This document shows positions 47,580-61,019 of a stretch of 64,000 nt of DNA, in pieces. Position numbers and translations under genes: made by a program. How positions within the stretch are numbered: position 1 is the first letter of the stretch; the number at the start of each line of letters is the position of its first letter. Source of the stretch: Platycnemis pennipes (lineage: Eukaryota > Arthropoda > Insecta > Odonata > Platycnemididae); NCBI GenBank assembly GCA_933228895.1, contig OW121847.1, positions 79,401,656 to 79,465,655 of the forward strand, read 5' to 3'. The notes under the pieces were generated by a model. That model searched no databases. It saw nothing but the letters and a program-made list of their open reading frames with translations, and was not told the DNA's origin.

Positions 47580-49110
47580 AGAGTATCCAGAGGGTTTTTT
47601 CCTAGCCCTTAAATTTCGCAATCCTATCTATCATCTGCACGCTAGATTCACGAAATGCTCTGTGCTTACTTGCCCAATTAATCGAGCACGCTTATCCCCT
47701 TCCAGAGCTTACTTCAAAAACCGGCTTGATTTCTTAACTCTCTTTCCAAGAATTTTCGAGTCACAGAAGTCACTCAAGGTTGACGGACGGATACACGCTC
47801 TCCAAAGTTCACCATTCATTCCAAGGTATTTCAAAACCACTCCTAAACATTCGGAGTTCTACTCTATATTTTCTGGAACTACATTTCCGTTCTCGGAAGT
47901 CACTTTAAAGTGACGGAAGAATAAAACTGATTCCATTTTAGCCGTTCAATCCCAGGTAGTCCCTAATAAACTGTGACACTAATATTTAAATGAGTTAATT
48001 AATTCCAAATTGAATACGCATACGTATAATCTTTGATAAAATACACCTTATAAGTAAATTGTTCTAAACACAACAAAAAACATTCCCACGCTCTCTTGAA
48101 GACAATATCTGTACTTTTATGGGAAAGTATCTTGCACTGGCCTCGTTAGATTGATGGTAAGCTCCAGATATCAAACTATTTCTCTTAACGGTGTTCTCTG
48201 TGGTAGGAACTCCCGTACAAAAAACACAATTTGAAATACACCGTTGACATACAAATTGAACATACGAAACACTTTTAACATTCAATTTGCGGTAATCGTG
48301 GCAATACAGGTCTTACAAATATGAATCAACCTTATGTATTGCCCCTGCTGAATCAAATTCCCTTCAATTATACGACTTACACTTGTATCAAGGTTGTCAC
48401 ATTTTCTAAGACATCGTGATTGATGACATCGTGAATTTCATAAAATTATGAATACCAGTTATTTAAAATTCTAATTATTTATGCCCAATTGCTAGACCCA
48501 GGAATAATAAAATATCTAAGATGCCACACTTAATAACGTAGCATTGAATTAGATGATATAATACGTTAATAAAACGTAAATATTAAATATATCGTGTTTA
48601 TTTCCCTTGTTTATGTACACTAACAATCCCAAGCTTGTCGCAGAAACCAATTCAACTCATCGATGCCATTAAAATCGTTAGGCACGAGCGCCAAGAGTGA
48701 GAACACGACGCTCAATGCTAAAAAGAGACAAAAATGGGACCATTACAAGACACCTAACGACTCAAACATCAAAGGCTGAGCTACGGAAAGAACAAAACGA
48801 TGCTTTTTTTGAAAGATCACCTGACACTACCTGTGAACGACTTCCGCGTTTACATTTTCTGAAAGAAGAAGAAAAACCACCTCCTTTAAAGGGAAGTGAA
48901 ACTCATTCATCAAATTATTCATTGAATAGCTGCATTTTATGACCGAGGATTTACTGCAGAGTGCTCTGAGAAGCTTTAAAAAATAATCGGCGGAGCAGCA
49001 AAACTCGTCAAACCTGGTATCCGTCAAAAGTATGCATATTAATGGTCATTATGCCAATGAAAACGTTCCCCGTTAATTTTTCTAAACAGTTGAAGCATAA
49101 ACATAGATTT
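47580..49110. other. no recognised gene
   Basis: The rest of the 134-codon frame (to 47913), a Cys-containing 73-codon minus frame (48064-48285) and an 81-codon plus frame (48697-48942) match nothing I know. AT-rich tracts fill the rest. Confidence 0.35.
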
Positions 49111-49114
49111 ACTT

Positions 49115-49455
49115 ACCCATTTGCCAAGTAACTATTCTCGTAAATTTAATACCCTGCTCAAGAAAAGAGTGTGCTTTTACATTAGACCAAGAAACATCTG
49201 ATTTTTTTCCATTTAAAAATCTGCTCAGAGATTCTCTCGCAGTTATATTTTCCACATAATTAAGCCACCTTAACTCTTTTGTCATTATTTTATCTGCTAT
49301 ACTTTGGCATATTCTTTCGCAGGAGATACTCATTCTCCAATCGTCCAGTAGTCTTTTAAAAGACAATTTTCTTAAGTCTTAGTATCTTTCCACTACGTTC
49401 CTTAAATGTTCATACTTCGCACCCATAAGAAATTATGCTTTTGACTATAGCGTTA
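49115..49455 (-). pseudogene. non-LTR retrotransposon, C-terminal polyprotein fragment
   Basis: On the minus strand, one phase reads YNAIVKSIISYGCEV, a stop where Trp is usual, then TFKERSGKILRLKKIVF. Other phases give ENEYLLRKNMPK, SIADKIMTKELRWLNYV and SEQIFKWKKIRC. The order IVKSI..YG.E.WT.....LR..E.DF.RR......R..M.....I...I....L.W.GHV is that of a widespread insect LINE class after the RT domain. At least three phase changes are needed, so it is a dead relic. It appears to be a different family from both other LINEs in the window. Confidence 0.65.
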
Positions 49456-51005
49456 TATATTCTATATTTAAATGCCTAGGGTATTTGTTGCTACCACAAA
49501 ATTCTGTTACCAATACTATTTCCTGAGAATTGTGGAATTCGATAGCTTGATCTAAGGATAAGTAATCAGTAATTTTCACTCACCGACATATTTTAAATAT
49601 TCAGTGTGTTATTTTTTCTACTTTTCCATAAAAAGGTCTTGTATCCGCCCACCAAAGTTCATATCTTTTAACTGTTCATACATATTTCACCTCTAACTTC
49701 CATTTCGTGTATTCTCCATTTGGCTATCGTGAAATATAGGTACACATTTATTGTAGATCGCAGGCGATATTCCACTTGACTTTTATTATCCATAGAAAAA
49801 AATGAAAGAATTATGCCGACTCCTACATCAAGTACTCACAAACCGCCTTTTCAATAATTACGACAGCACTAACCCTGCGCCGATATCAATCCGTATCACA
49901 AAAAGAGCGAGCTATTCTGGATGAGCATTGGTTTTATTCCATCGTAGCTTCGAGTACAATTAGGTACATACCTCTAATCCTTCTCTTATCAATCACTCAC
50001 TCACAAACGAACCGTATCGCACGCAGATGGCGTTCGACTAGTTTCGTCAATTTGGTGACTATTACGACTCAATCGTTCCTTAAGTGGGCTGTTAAGCCGA
50101 GTATAATGGTAAATTAAGTGAGGGAATTGAGGTCAGGCGGATCAAACAAAGTTTAGGAGGATTAAAAGATGGGAGCTCTTGGGGGGAGAATGGCGGCCAA
50201 GCAAACGGCAAAGGAACAGGTGCGTAGACGGAAGGCATTACGCTAATACGTGCCGTTGATAGGTGGGAGGACTAAATGGGTCACCGCTGGAATCGGGGTG
50301 GGTTACGAACAAACTACAATGAGGAGAGGTTGTTCGTGCATGAAATGCAAAGTAAAAGGCGCAACCTTCTTTCCATTCATACTTTTATTGCAAAACGTGG
50401 AAGAAAAGTCCGTATAAAAATTTTGCGCAGCTGCCCTAAGCGCGAATGTGAGATAATAAATAAATTATGCATTTTTAGTGAGAGCTTTTTGGCAGATCAT
50501 AAAGCGCTCCTGTAGGTTGGTTGTTGGCATTAAAACCGGAAGGCCTCATCCCAAAGGGAAACTGACGGAGAGTAAAATTTACGGAGATTCGAGTTCCGTT
50601 CTTCCTTAAGTGTTCCAAGTTCTCCAAATGGAAACCATTCTTCTTTACTCTAGCTAAATGCATCATCCCTTTTTTCATGCCGGTTATACCTACTAATTTT
50701 TGAATTTAAAATAATGGCTTAGTTAAAATGAAGGTGAAAACAAAGATGATCATACAAGAGATCCAAGGAAAATTTTGGCGGTGGTCAGCTCTTTTCAAGG
50801 TTATTCCATTTTTTTTAAAGAGTTCAGTGAGATTTTCCCTATATTCCTCTCGGCTCTAAAATTTCCACAAAATATCTTTCCTCCCAGTACCGCAACCACT
50901 CAATTTAAAAGCATCGCACTAAAAATAAAGAGGTGAAGAAGGTATTTAATAAAAAATGTAATGTTCTGTCAAACATTCATATTTCATCTCATCGTTAAGA
51001 GAGAT
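49456..51005. other. no recognised feature
   Basis: Upstream RT sequence of the 49.1-kb fragment was sought on the minus strand but not recognised. A 79-codon frame (50276-50515 +) is unassigned. Confidence 0.35.
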
Positions 51006-52450
51006 ATTCAAATGGTAAATTCATCGAGAATGACGGAGCCGTCGACGAGGAGAGGAAGAAACCACCTTCGAATACGGCCATGAATACGAGAGAGGGGAAC
51101 AGCTGCGGAATGAAGGCGCTGACGCAGCTGCGATCATGGAGTACACACACTTGGGGGGAGCTAGGAACCAAATGGTGTCCCCCACCATACCACCAGCACT
51201 CCTAAGTCGACCCACTCCATCACTCTCCCAAATGCCTCCATCGAGATGAGGACCTAAAAAGCTTCCCAGACGTCCTTGATATCCTCGAGTACTACCCGAC
51301 AAACTTCCTCAAGACGATGACAAGATATCGATTCATTTTTATTTCCCAATCTCGAGCGACTTTTTCTCCCCTTCTCGAGGGACTAGTCACCCTCCTCCAA
51401 CCCAAAAAGGCCCTCAAAACAATAACCGCTTCGCGAGGAACTTAAAAGTCTCCCGAGGCGGCGAAATGGAAGTTGAATCGAAAAATATAACAGCAATGCC
51501 AACACGGAGAAGATAATAACTTTTATTCCGAGAGGGAGTGAGAAACAGGTCAGACCTTTAAGAACTAAAACTATTCCTCCAAGCCCTATGAGAGATTCCC
51601 GGAGGGAAAAATGAAAAAAAAGAGAAAACGTTGGACGCAACGACTTTCGCGCTCCTGTAAACGGAGGTTAATGGAGGGTTTTGCACGGGTAGGATAACCT
51701 TCCCTCAGGAGTACGTGCCATCCCGAAATCTTGGCGATTGAGGAAACTCTCCCCACTCAAACCCTGACGAAGCGAAAGAGCTGCCTCGTGGCATTGTTGG
51801 GGGAGAATGGAAAGGGAATGGACGTTCCAGCCTTCCGTACTCCATCCAACCGAGAGACACGCCTCACTAAAGCTGATTGAAAAGAAGCCGGAAGCGAGGA
51901 GGAAGGAGGGAGTGGATGCTTGAGGAGGAAATGGCCCCGGAGATGAAGTTGTTCGAATTTGGAGATGAAACCCATTCGACACCTGCCTTCGCACCTCGAT
52001 CAGAACGGGGAGGGGAAGCGAGCTGCAGGGAGCGAACTTTAGATCCCGAGAGGTGAGCGGGAGAAGGTGGAGAACTATCCGGGTAGTGGCCGGGGCCCCG
52101 GGACCGGGGTGGGAATGGAGGAGGAGGAGGAAGTAAAAAAAGGCTAGAGGAGCGAATGGAGAACACATGTGGAAGATGAGGGACGGGAGTGGTGGCTCTT
52201 TGGCCGAGGTGGACAGGAATGGGAAAAGGCTCCAAAGGGAACATGCCCCGTCGGCGCACTTGAAAGAGACCACGTACGCCGACGTGAACTATTCATGCGA
52301 AGTAACTTTGTACGGGGTACAGTGATGACGCCACTGATGAGGAGGTAGGAGGAGCGGTGAGAGGTTTCGGGCGACGGATCCCGTTGCCGGACATTTGGGG
52401 TGATGCTGAGGGCTAAGTGAGCGCACACGAGCGAAGGCGTGAAAACCAAA
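51006..52450. other. long GC-rich island, purine-biased from 51780
   Basis: GC content is clearly above the neighbours. About 51790-52240 is G+A-rich on the plus strand with GGAGGAGGAGGAGG runs. This opens the longest frame in the window (201 codons, 51668-52273 -), which is Ser/Pro/Leu/Phe-rich, has rival frames in all other phases and no motif. A minus-strand exon cannot be excluded. No splice-consistent gene model stands out. Confidence 0.4.
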
Positions 52451-52689
52451 CGGCAGAACTCTAAGTGAGTAAGGGTAGCAAGAGAGAGACATGACGGAAT
52501 GTACTATGAAACGCTAGGATGGTGTTCTGCTCGAAAAAACGGCCGGTACATGAATGCGGAATGATTTGGAGCGCTGGAATTCTCTTTCCTCTCATCCCAG
52601 TTGTTTCCAGGAGGCATACCTCATCTAAAATGTAATAATCACCATCATCATCATTAGTCAGCAATCCTGAGAGGACGAAAAAGACAAAT

Positions 52690-52770
52690 TTTACTAATAC
52701 CACTTGATTTATTAAAACTCGACCCGAGTTTCGACATGGTTTCACATCATCATCCGGCCTGATCTCTTCA
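52690..52770 (-). repeat. degenerate hammerhead-like core (Penelope-like relic?)
   Basis: On the minus strand, CGGATGA (52756-52750; CTGATGA expected) is followed by a 17-base segment. Then come GAAAC (52732-52728), the loop TCGG and GTC (52723-52721), and GAGTTTTAATAAATC. The spacing after GAAAC and the AATAAA that follows parallel the 27.5-kb motif. The second core base is wrong and stem II is weak, so it is at best a dead copy. Element boundaries were not found. Confidence 0.4.
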
Positions 52771-53520
52771 TATTTTCATATTTTGTTAGTCACCATAAGG
52801 CCTCAGAAAACAATTATAACGCAAAAGAATCATTCTTGTTTCCTAGGATTAGGATTGGTGCCAATATATTGTAGAGCGTCATGCATAAAGACCGAATAAA
52901 AAAATATAACGAAAATAAGCAACCACTGAAAGATCAATTTTCGTTCATTTTCTTGCATTCAGTCGATATTTCATCATTGCTGTTGCACATAAATAGATGA
53001 GCGTTATAAACATGTATGACTGCTTCTCCTCAGCGGATTTGATTTTCTGGATAATAAAATTTAAAATGGATATGAATGAAATAAGAGCGGATGGTTTCCA
53101 ACGACTTGAATTCGAGAGACAGCATGAAATAAAATTAGTGCATAGCTACTTCTATTACTTTCCGTTCAAACCGTGCGGGTAAAAGGTGCTTAGTTGTGAA
53201 CTGGCGAACGTCCAAAATCAAAGTCTTTCGTAAACTAGTTTTGGTTGTGTAAGACTCGATGACGCGTCCGATCCTTCCAAGCGGAAACAATTTGATCGAC
53301 CTTGATATTTTACTGTCAGGCCCTCGAGACCTTGATTGGCCCTTAGGGTTCACTAGGAAAGATCGGAGAAAGTAAGAAAATTTTCCACCCGGTCTGAAAG
53401 GGCTTCAGCATCACTTTTCTCTCAACAATAGTCCAGGAACAATGGCAACAACTATCTCCAGCATCGGTATCCGTTGCATTGTGGACCTGACAAGTTTCCC
53501 CAATCCTCTACCACCGGATC
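52771..53520. other. AT-rich DNA with no recognised feature
   Basis: Frames of 61-72 codons occur without known motifs. Confidence 0.4.
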
Positions 53521-54060
53521 ACTGCCTAGGGACCTTTGTCACAGTGCGATATGGAGGTAAGCTCAAGAGATGAGGCGGAAAAAATACGAAACGTCGAACA
53601 AAAGGCGGATAGGGGCATCGTGAGGAACGTGGAGATAAAGAAAGAGGTAGAGAAATAAGAGTGCGAGAAAATAGCTATCCTCCCCTGAACGAGGAGCAGG
53701 TGTGTGAGTGAGGGACGAGTGTAAGTTCGTGGAAGGGATTTGCGACGAGATCCAATGAGAAAAGAGGACCGGGGGGTGAGGTCAAAAGAGGGATGGGCTC
53801 TCTTAATGCCCAAAATCCGAGGAATTCCTTGAAGAAACATCCCTGGAGAGATGTAGACTGACAGAGAGAGAGAGAAATCGAAGAAACGGAGCTAAGTTAT
53901 ATTCCGGTGAGAGTTGGGAAGGTGGGATGGTCAAAGTAGAAATGGGAGTGGTGGTCTTCGGTACGTGATGGATTGAAAGAGTTCTAGGTTATGAGAGTGG
54001 GCAAAGAGGTAGTGAGATAGGAAAAAATAGGTAAGCAGCGATGGCAAAGGGATTCCAAAA
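53521..54060. other. purine-rich island
   Basis: The plus strand is strongly G+A-biased, with a GA microsatellite at about 53863-53875. A 104-codon minus-strand frame (53526-53840) is Ser/Phe/Leu-rich as expected from the bias. Confidence 0.45.
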
Positions 54061-55110
54061 GAGTGTTTGAAAGGGACATGCAGGGCCGAACTTTGGCAGA
54101 TCATAGAGGAGTACAGGCCAAGCTACACTTAGGTCGCTCCTTGCACACAATTTTAACAAGATTAATGGAACACCCTTGAGAAGAAGTACACAACATGGCG
54201 GCGCTCACTTTGAGGGAAAATGAATCCGTATTAAGCTATCGACAAAATAAGTTTTTGCGAAAAAAGGCGCGCAATCGGAAAAATAAGTGACAAGCGAAAG
54301 GCGCTACCTTAAATTTTCATGGCTTTTTTTAAAATCGCAATTTATACTAAAATATATGAAAAAAAGTCTTGAAGGAATAAAAACCTTTCCCAAAAATATC
54401 TGGTATGAGATGCAATACATCCTCTTTGAAAACTTAATGAATGAAGGCTAGAGAAGCTATTACGTTTCCTGTAATAGCAATCAAAATATATTGCGCCATC
54501 ACTTTGCATAAAATTGTCAACGCCTATTCCGAAGCACCACTCACGTAAATTACACGTATAAATTAACTTCTACCCACTGGTTCACGTTACTTCGAAAATA
54601 ATTGCGTCTAAAAATGCTTGAAAATGGAAGAATTGGTTTAAGACGCAAAAAAACACCCTAACACACCCTTGAGAAAATTACGCCGCGCATCCGTTTCTCG
54701 GTATCGATTTTCATGAAAACAAGGCGAATGAAGGCAATATATTCCTAATTGAAATCCAAAAAATTATTTCCAGTCTTTAAGTTGCAAAAGCTTATGATAA
54801 CGATAGAATGAATCCACGACACAATCTCTGCGATGAGTGATACTTTCCCAAGTGCAAATAACACATTTCAACGCTACGTAGACAACCATTTCCCCTCGTA
54901 AATTTTTCCACGATGAATGTATGTTCATTCACCGAAACGCTTTATTTGAAATGAAATTAACTTTCCGCGTGAAACTGCTCATTCCCTCACGTTTTATGGG
55001 GGAAGTAACGTCGAAAAGTAGTCACTCGAACGCAACGATTGGAATATATGACAAGGTAATACCTAATACTCTAGGGTTGTGCGTAATGCAGGCGTTGGAA
55101 GAAAAAAAAT
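54061..55110. other. AT-rich DNA with no recognised feature
   Basis: A 63-codon frame (54921-55112 +) is unrecognised. Confidence 0.4.
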
Positions 55111-55360
55111 GAGATGGAGAGGATGGAAAGAGCGGAGTTAGGAATTGAGGAGGGTGGAGGGCAGTGAGAGGATTAGGGCACCGAGTCCCGCTCTCGGATG
55201 ACGATGTGGTGAAGGGAGAGAGGAGGGATGGGGATCGCCGGGGGAGTGATTGGGACGGATGGAGAGGCTTCAGACGGCAACGATGATGGCAGAAAGTAGG
55301 GAAAGAGAGGCTATGGAGTCGGCAAGGGACCGTGAAAAGAAAATAGCGATGGAATTATGA
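55111..55360. other. purine-rich island
   Basis: The plus strand is dense in GGAGA and GGAGG words. There is no open frame of note. Confidence 0.45.
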
Positions 55361-58300
55361 TCCTGCCGTCGTTACATTTTTTCCGGGCAGAGGAAATCGC
55401 TCCCCTCTTCGATTAAGAAGGCGAATCATCTCCATGTCCACCGCCGTCGTGTCCCTGGTGTGTTGCTATGGTTTCAGTACCGTCTCCTGGCGCCTGGATT
55501 TGCCCTTCACGAGTATTACGCAAGTAAAAATCCTACCTCGCAAAGCCTTCTTCCTCCAGTAGCCTCACCTACCGCGACCTTTAGAACGTGGAAATCACTT
55601 AGTTGGATTCCTATGCATTAAAAAATAATTATTAGGAGCACCCCTACGTTTAATATGACGATAACGCAATGAAGAGCCTTTCGCAAAATCCGGTAGCTGC
55701 GGCAGAGTAAGTGGAAGGCTTTACCAGCTCCCAGGAATAAGTCTGCAGTGACCCGTTGTTCAATGAAATAATTTGCGGAAATTAATTTAAGCACTGGTAT
55801 TCTTTAAATCTCCAATTACTTGACACTTATGTCTCAATTTCCATTTTTTTAAATCTTCTTCAATACCCTGGATAGGAAGAAATTATTTCCTTCTAAAAAA
55901 TTAAGAATCGATTTGATCCACTTTTTTATTTTCACACAATTTCTACTCCATATTTGCGAGAAAAACGTTAATAACAGAAATGATTACATATTTGACAAAC
56001 GGGGTTTATTCCATATAATAAATGCTATCAAGCGTCACTTTGTGAAAATGAAATACATGCATGATAATGAATGAAAAGGACCAATCACTATTTTTAAACT
56101 GTATTTAAAAAAGACTGACCAAGGTACCAACAACTGAGTGTCATTGTTTAAGTCAGGCTAATTCTCAGCTATAGAAACCTCGGTTAATCTTTTTAACACG
56201 CAAGACAATAATAGTAATTGCTCCATTTTATTTCCATTCCTGCATGAAGTTGATTCCATTTCAAACAAGCTCCGATTATGGTTTCTATAAGACAATATTT
56301 CAAGGTTTTACGAGGCAGATGTTAGAAAAAAGCTCAAAAATATACCATTCACATTTTAATAAATCAGCTCGATTCGGTTATCACTTTAAGACAACTATCA
56401 GAGCTACTATCAAACAAGAACGGTTGAATAAGAACCAGTAAAGCACGAGATATTGTACTAATCGATTGGAGTTTAATATAGAACTCTTCAAAGACCACTT
56501 CTAAATGGAAAATATATTTTACAAGCCCAGCGTAGCAATCGAAAAAAGATATTGTTTTAAATTGTCGGAGAAAGCAAAGCATAAAAATTTACAATTAAAT
56601 GATGCAATCCTTTCCTTAGAGCTCTTCGAGAAAATCTACTTTGGAGAAGCCATAAAAGCAGGAAAAGAACTGGGAATCAAAGGACTAAAGGTGAACAGGT
56701 AAAAAGCTGCTTTTTCTTTGATAATAGTACGCCACACAGGAGACGCATAGGACACACACACCACCATAGGATAGCCCATAATATTTATAGAGCACAATAA
56801 ATATTACAAGAAGGCTATTTGTCATGTGAACATTAAGCGTGAAACATGAAATAGCAGCCATTAGTTCAGTGGAATATAATTTAATTGGATATAATGTCAC
56901 AAAACAGATAAGTCGACTTGAAGTTTAACAATTTTCTTTGTTCTAAAAAATGTTCACGGCAAGATGCACCAAAATGCATCCCGAAATACGCTGCCCATAC
57001 GCCATATTTATGGAATCATGGATGGTTGCTGGAAGCTTGAATGATGAATCATGGAAGCTTGGATGGTTCAGTTACAGAACAAAATAACCAACGATCTCAC
57101 ACCTAATTACTCAAAAATGACAGCCATAATTTTGCCGAAAACTGAAATAGGGTTTTACCATTAAAGGCATCAATATCATGGAAAATAAAATAGATCGAAA
57201 AATATGATGCAGTGAATGACAAAACGGAATAGGCTACGCCAACGATAAAGGTATTTTTTACTTCAGACCTCCCGCAAGGTACCACTTTCACCTCATTAGT
57301 TTGTCTTTCAAAGCCCCTCGGGATAAGATGCACTTTTTTCCTTGGCTAGCAGAAAAATGCAAAAGCCATGCACTGAAGGCTTGCTTCAAACTCTTCTCCG
57401 GATTCGCGGTGTGAAAGGGTAAAAACCTCTTCTCCACGTCAAAGGAAGAAGGGCGAGAAGTAAAATCAGTTTTCATCCATTTTCTCCGATGGAAATTGAT
57501 TTATTTTCCGTGTAGAGGACTCGCAGTCCGTCAGCGGCGTGACCTCTGAGCAACCCTCACCTCGGAGGTCAAAAACTTGAAATTGCCTTTCTTCTATAAC
57601 TTTATCTTTCTCATCGCACAAGAACACAAGAATTCTCTCTTCATCTCTACTGCGTCTTCTTTATTCTTCATGCTTCTGAAAGACAGAAAACTTCTCCGTT
57701 CTTCTCGCGGAACTCCAGGACGAAATAACAGTCAAGCCTCACTACATTTTCGTACAATTCGTGCATTCCATAAAAAGCGCGGTTTTCCAGAAAAACAAGG
57801 AATTTGCCAGGCATGAATTTCACAGGTTCGATACCTCTTCGGTATTTCCCGTGACGATCATTATAGGAATCTTATCGAAATGCTTTCGATAATCCAGCTT
57901 CCAACCAGAAGGCCACTTCGAAGTATCGCTCGTCTTTTTTCATGCCAATCAGAGCGGAGGAGTGTCCGCGAGTGAAATCTATTTCATGTACTTCAATTCG
58001 TGCAATCTATAATGGTGGACGATTTGCTCTTGCTATTTTTATGCTCCTGTTGGTACTCCAGGAATTGGAATTTCGTGAGGAAATGTTTCATTAGCGGGGA
58101 ATAACTTCGCCTAACGGAACTCAGCGGTAAGTGAAATGCCAATTTTTCACTTGTGAATGGAAAATCCTCGCCTTAGAGAAGAAAAAAAAAAAGAATTTTC
58201 CCATTAATTTTCTTGGATAATGAACAAGGTTACACACGTCTTTCTAAAACCTCCCACCGAATACTGGCCGTTACTAGCATGCTGAAAAGTCTCAGGTTCT

Positions 58301-59900
58301 TTTATTAAAAATCCAATTTATATTTCATAATTCGATGTTTGTTATCAAATAAGTATTCCTTATAATCATCGATTCGAAGAAAATTTCCTCTATTAACTTT
58401 AACAACAAGAATTTTAAAACATAACTTACACCCGAATCTGTATCCCCATGCAATAGAATTAATTAACAAGTAATTTCTACTCACATTAAAAACGCACGAG
58501 AGTGAAACATGAATTTAATGATCCCGAAAGAGAAAACTGGATATTTAAACAGCAATTTTCAATATCGTCCTCATAAATTTTGAAGACAATATCATCTCGA
58601 GAAAAAAACCTGTAAACATTTCTCTAACTCAACAGTATTACCAATTGTACAAAATGAATTCAATGCGTCAGCTTCGAATATAATTTTTACTTAAGCAATA
58701 CATTAGGAAAATAATACTGGCCACCGAACAAGTATGACGACTTTTTTTAAAAACTGAACTAGAACCTGGAACAAGTCTCCCACAGTGTTATCGACACTAG
58801 CTTTCTAATCATAAGAATGGGAGGTTTCGCATGCGACATTGAGCATGTAGAAGTAAACAAGGAACCCATTCACACAGAGAAAAATAGACTCATAAAGGTA
58901 AAACTCATAAATAAAGATTTTTTTGTAGACGAGAGTATATCATACTGAGCACAGAGACTGGTGACATTTGTACATCGTATTTGGGGGCTATCTTCTACCA
59001 CAGAGAAAACTGCGATTTCTCATATACCGTTGATAATAATCAAACAAGATTGCAGGGATTTTAGGATGATCTAACGTCTGTGATCAAACACGTTGGGGTC
59101 ACTCAATGCAGTCAATAATGTGTAATGATAATTTTTTTATTTTCAAAATGCCTTTCACCGTTGATGTAAACCAAAGAACGATTATGAGTACAAAAAATTG
59201 AATTATTATAATTACTAATTATAATAATTGAGGCCGGTTAAAAATACATTGCTCAAGACCCTTCGATGTCAGCCATTAAGGCCAGATTTCGCTATGGTTG
59301 TTACGAAATTAAGAAAAATAACATTAAACGCTAGTTGTAGTGAAAGTGCAAGTGGCGACTATATTTACTATAGCTGACACGAAGATGGAATAGCTAATTT
59401 ACCATATTTCTCGTGCCAAGGTTTAGTTAACAAGCCAATTCAAAAACAAAATTTAATGAATCGAAAATGCAAACTAGTGAATTCGTGAGATAACATTGAC
59501 GTTTTAGTGCTGATAGAATATTAACCCACCAATTAAAATGCCTCCTCCATAAAGAGTCATCAAGCAAAACCTACGTAGTGACAGTGAGAGTCGACTGTTG
59601 GCGAGTCAAATAGACATTCTCACTTCACGTTCAGTCTCTGGTGTTCTTTAGTAGGTAGCTGATGCTAAGACCCTCTTTGACCCCTAAGAAAACTTTTCCG
59701 CGAATGAAACGAAAGAAAACAATCCATTCCATTCATTGAATAAAATTTGGACGGAGGACATAGCTCAAATAAATGGAGAGAGCACGAATTCTTTAGCATC
59801 CATACAATCTGTGAGGGATTCTGGCAATGACTTATGTAAATGAAACTTGAAAAATTGCTGTTTACGCTGCCTGAAAAACTGCTGCCTTTATCATACACAG
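55361..59900. other. AT-rich DNA; one small palindrome
   Basis: AATTATTATAATT (59201-59213) and its complement (59217-59229) form a perfect AT-rich inverted repeat with a 3-base spacer. Frames of up to 79 codons (56244-57816) have no recognised family. An imperfect direct repeat around ATGGATGGTTGCTGGAAGCT occurs at 57017-57068. Nothing else is supported in this long interval. Confidence 0.4.
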
Positions 59901-60730
59901 GGAAGTTGGAGTTGAGAACAATGGATTACAAGGGAGGAGAGAGCTGGAGAAACTAAGAAGGCGGAGAGGATGGGAAAAAAAGGACAAAAGGAGCGTGGGC
60001 GAAGGATTCTGGACAAGAAGAGGAGCATAGTGAGGACACGAAGCCCACCTGTTGATCGGAGCACGGCAGTGGTGAACCCCTACCATCAAAGTCCACCCTC
60101 AATTACCTACATATCTTGCTCGGCTCTCACAAACCATTCCCATTCCCACCCCCTCTTCCCAGCTAAACCTTTTTCCGCACCCCACTTCACCCCAGTACAC
60201 GCCTCATCCGTCCTTCGGTTAAACACAACGACCGCACAAGCCGTAAAATGCCTTATCCGCGAGATATATACGTTTCCCTCCCACCTTCCTTCCCCCCTTC
60301 TTCCCAACCCCTCCGCCGTCGAGGCACACTAAGGAACACATCGCGAATCCATCTTCCACCGAATCTCCTTCCTCCCCATCCTCCTCCTCATCTACCCTCC
60401 TCACACATTTTTCAAAGGATGACGGTGGTGCGGGGATACGACTCCCTCCGCGAGAGTTGGGTTCGGCTTCGGGTGACAAATGGGCAAATTTACTTCCTGG
60501 GGACACTCCATTACTGGCACATCTTCCCCGCGCGTTGTTTGAGGAGGGAGCTCTTGGATCCCCGTTCTCCGGGGGTTCGGGTATGAGGAAAATTCAGCCA
60601 TTAGGGCACGGCGCGTCACGCTGGGGAGAGGGAAAGCGTGGGCGCCCTCAGCGTGGAAGGCGGGTGTTCGGTCCCCAGATTTATCCCGAGGTCACACGAG
60701 CGGATTTGGTGCAAGTATTCGACTGATAAC
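59901..60730. other. GC-rich island, purine-rich then pyrimidine-rich
   Basis: About 59930-60020 is G+A-rich and about 60080-60420 C+T-rich on the plus strand. A balanced GC-rich segment runs to 60715. Frames of 66-120 codons overlap in all phases and are compositional. A promoter-proximal region is possible but no core element was identified. Confidence 0.4.
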
Positions 60731-61019
60731 AATGACTCAATAACAATGACCTTTACTTCGTGACTCTTTGGAAAAGTAAGTTTTATGACCTTAATTTAAT
60801 ATAAATTGTTAGATAATATTTGGAATACGCTGCCAGTAGTGTACAGGGAAATTGTTAGCCGAAGCGATAAAGAATCTTTAAATGATGACCAAGAAGAAAA
60901 TGAAAACTGGTGTTACACAAGGTTGTTGGAATTATGTTTGAAAAAAAATTGTACTCATAATTTTTTTGGAAAAAGAATTGTTCTCCTACTAACACTTAAT
61001 ACATTAAGAATAAAAAATT

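Noticed and set aside
47509..47913. 134-codon plus-strand frame
   Set aside because: Contains a microsatellite-encoded start region and no recognised motif; no evidence of splice sites or conservation.
48064..48285. CxxC-like spacing in a 73-codon minus frame, zinc-finger-like
   Set aside because: Only one loose Cys cluster, no His ligands or flanking domain; consistent with chance.
51668..52273. 201-codon minus-strand open frame, the longest in the window
   Set aside because: It lies in a purine-biased island, is Ser/Pro/Leu-rich, overlaps equally open frames in other phases and shows no conserved motif.
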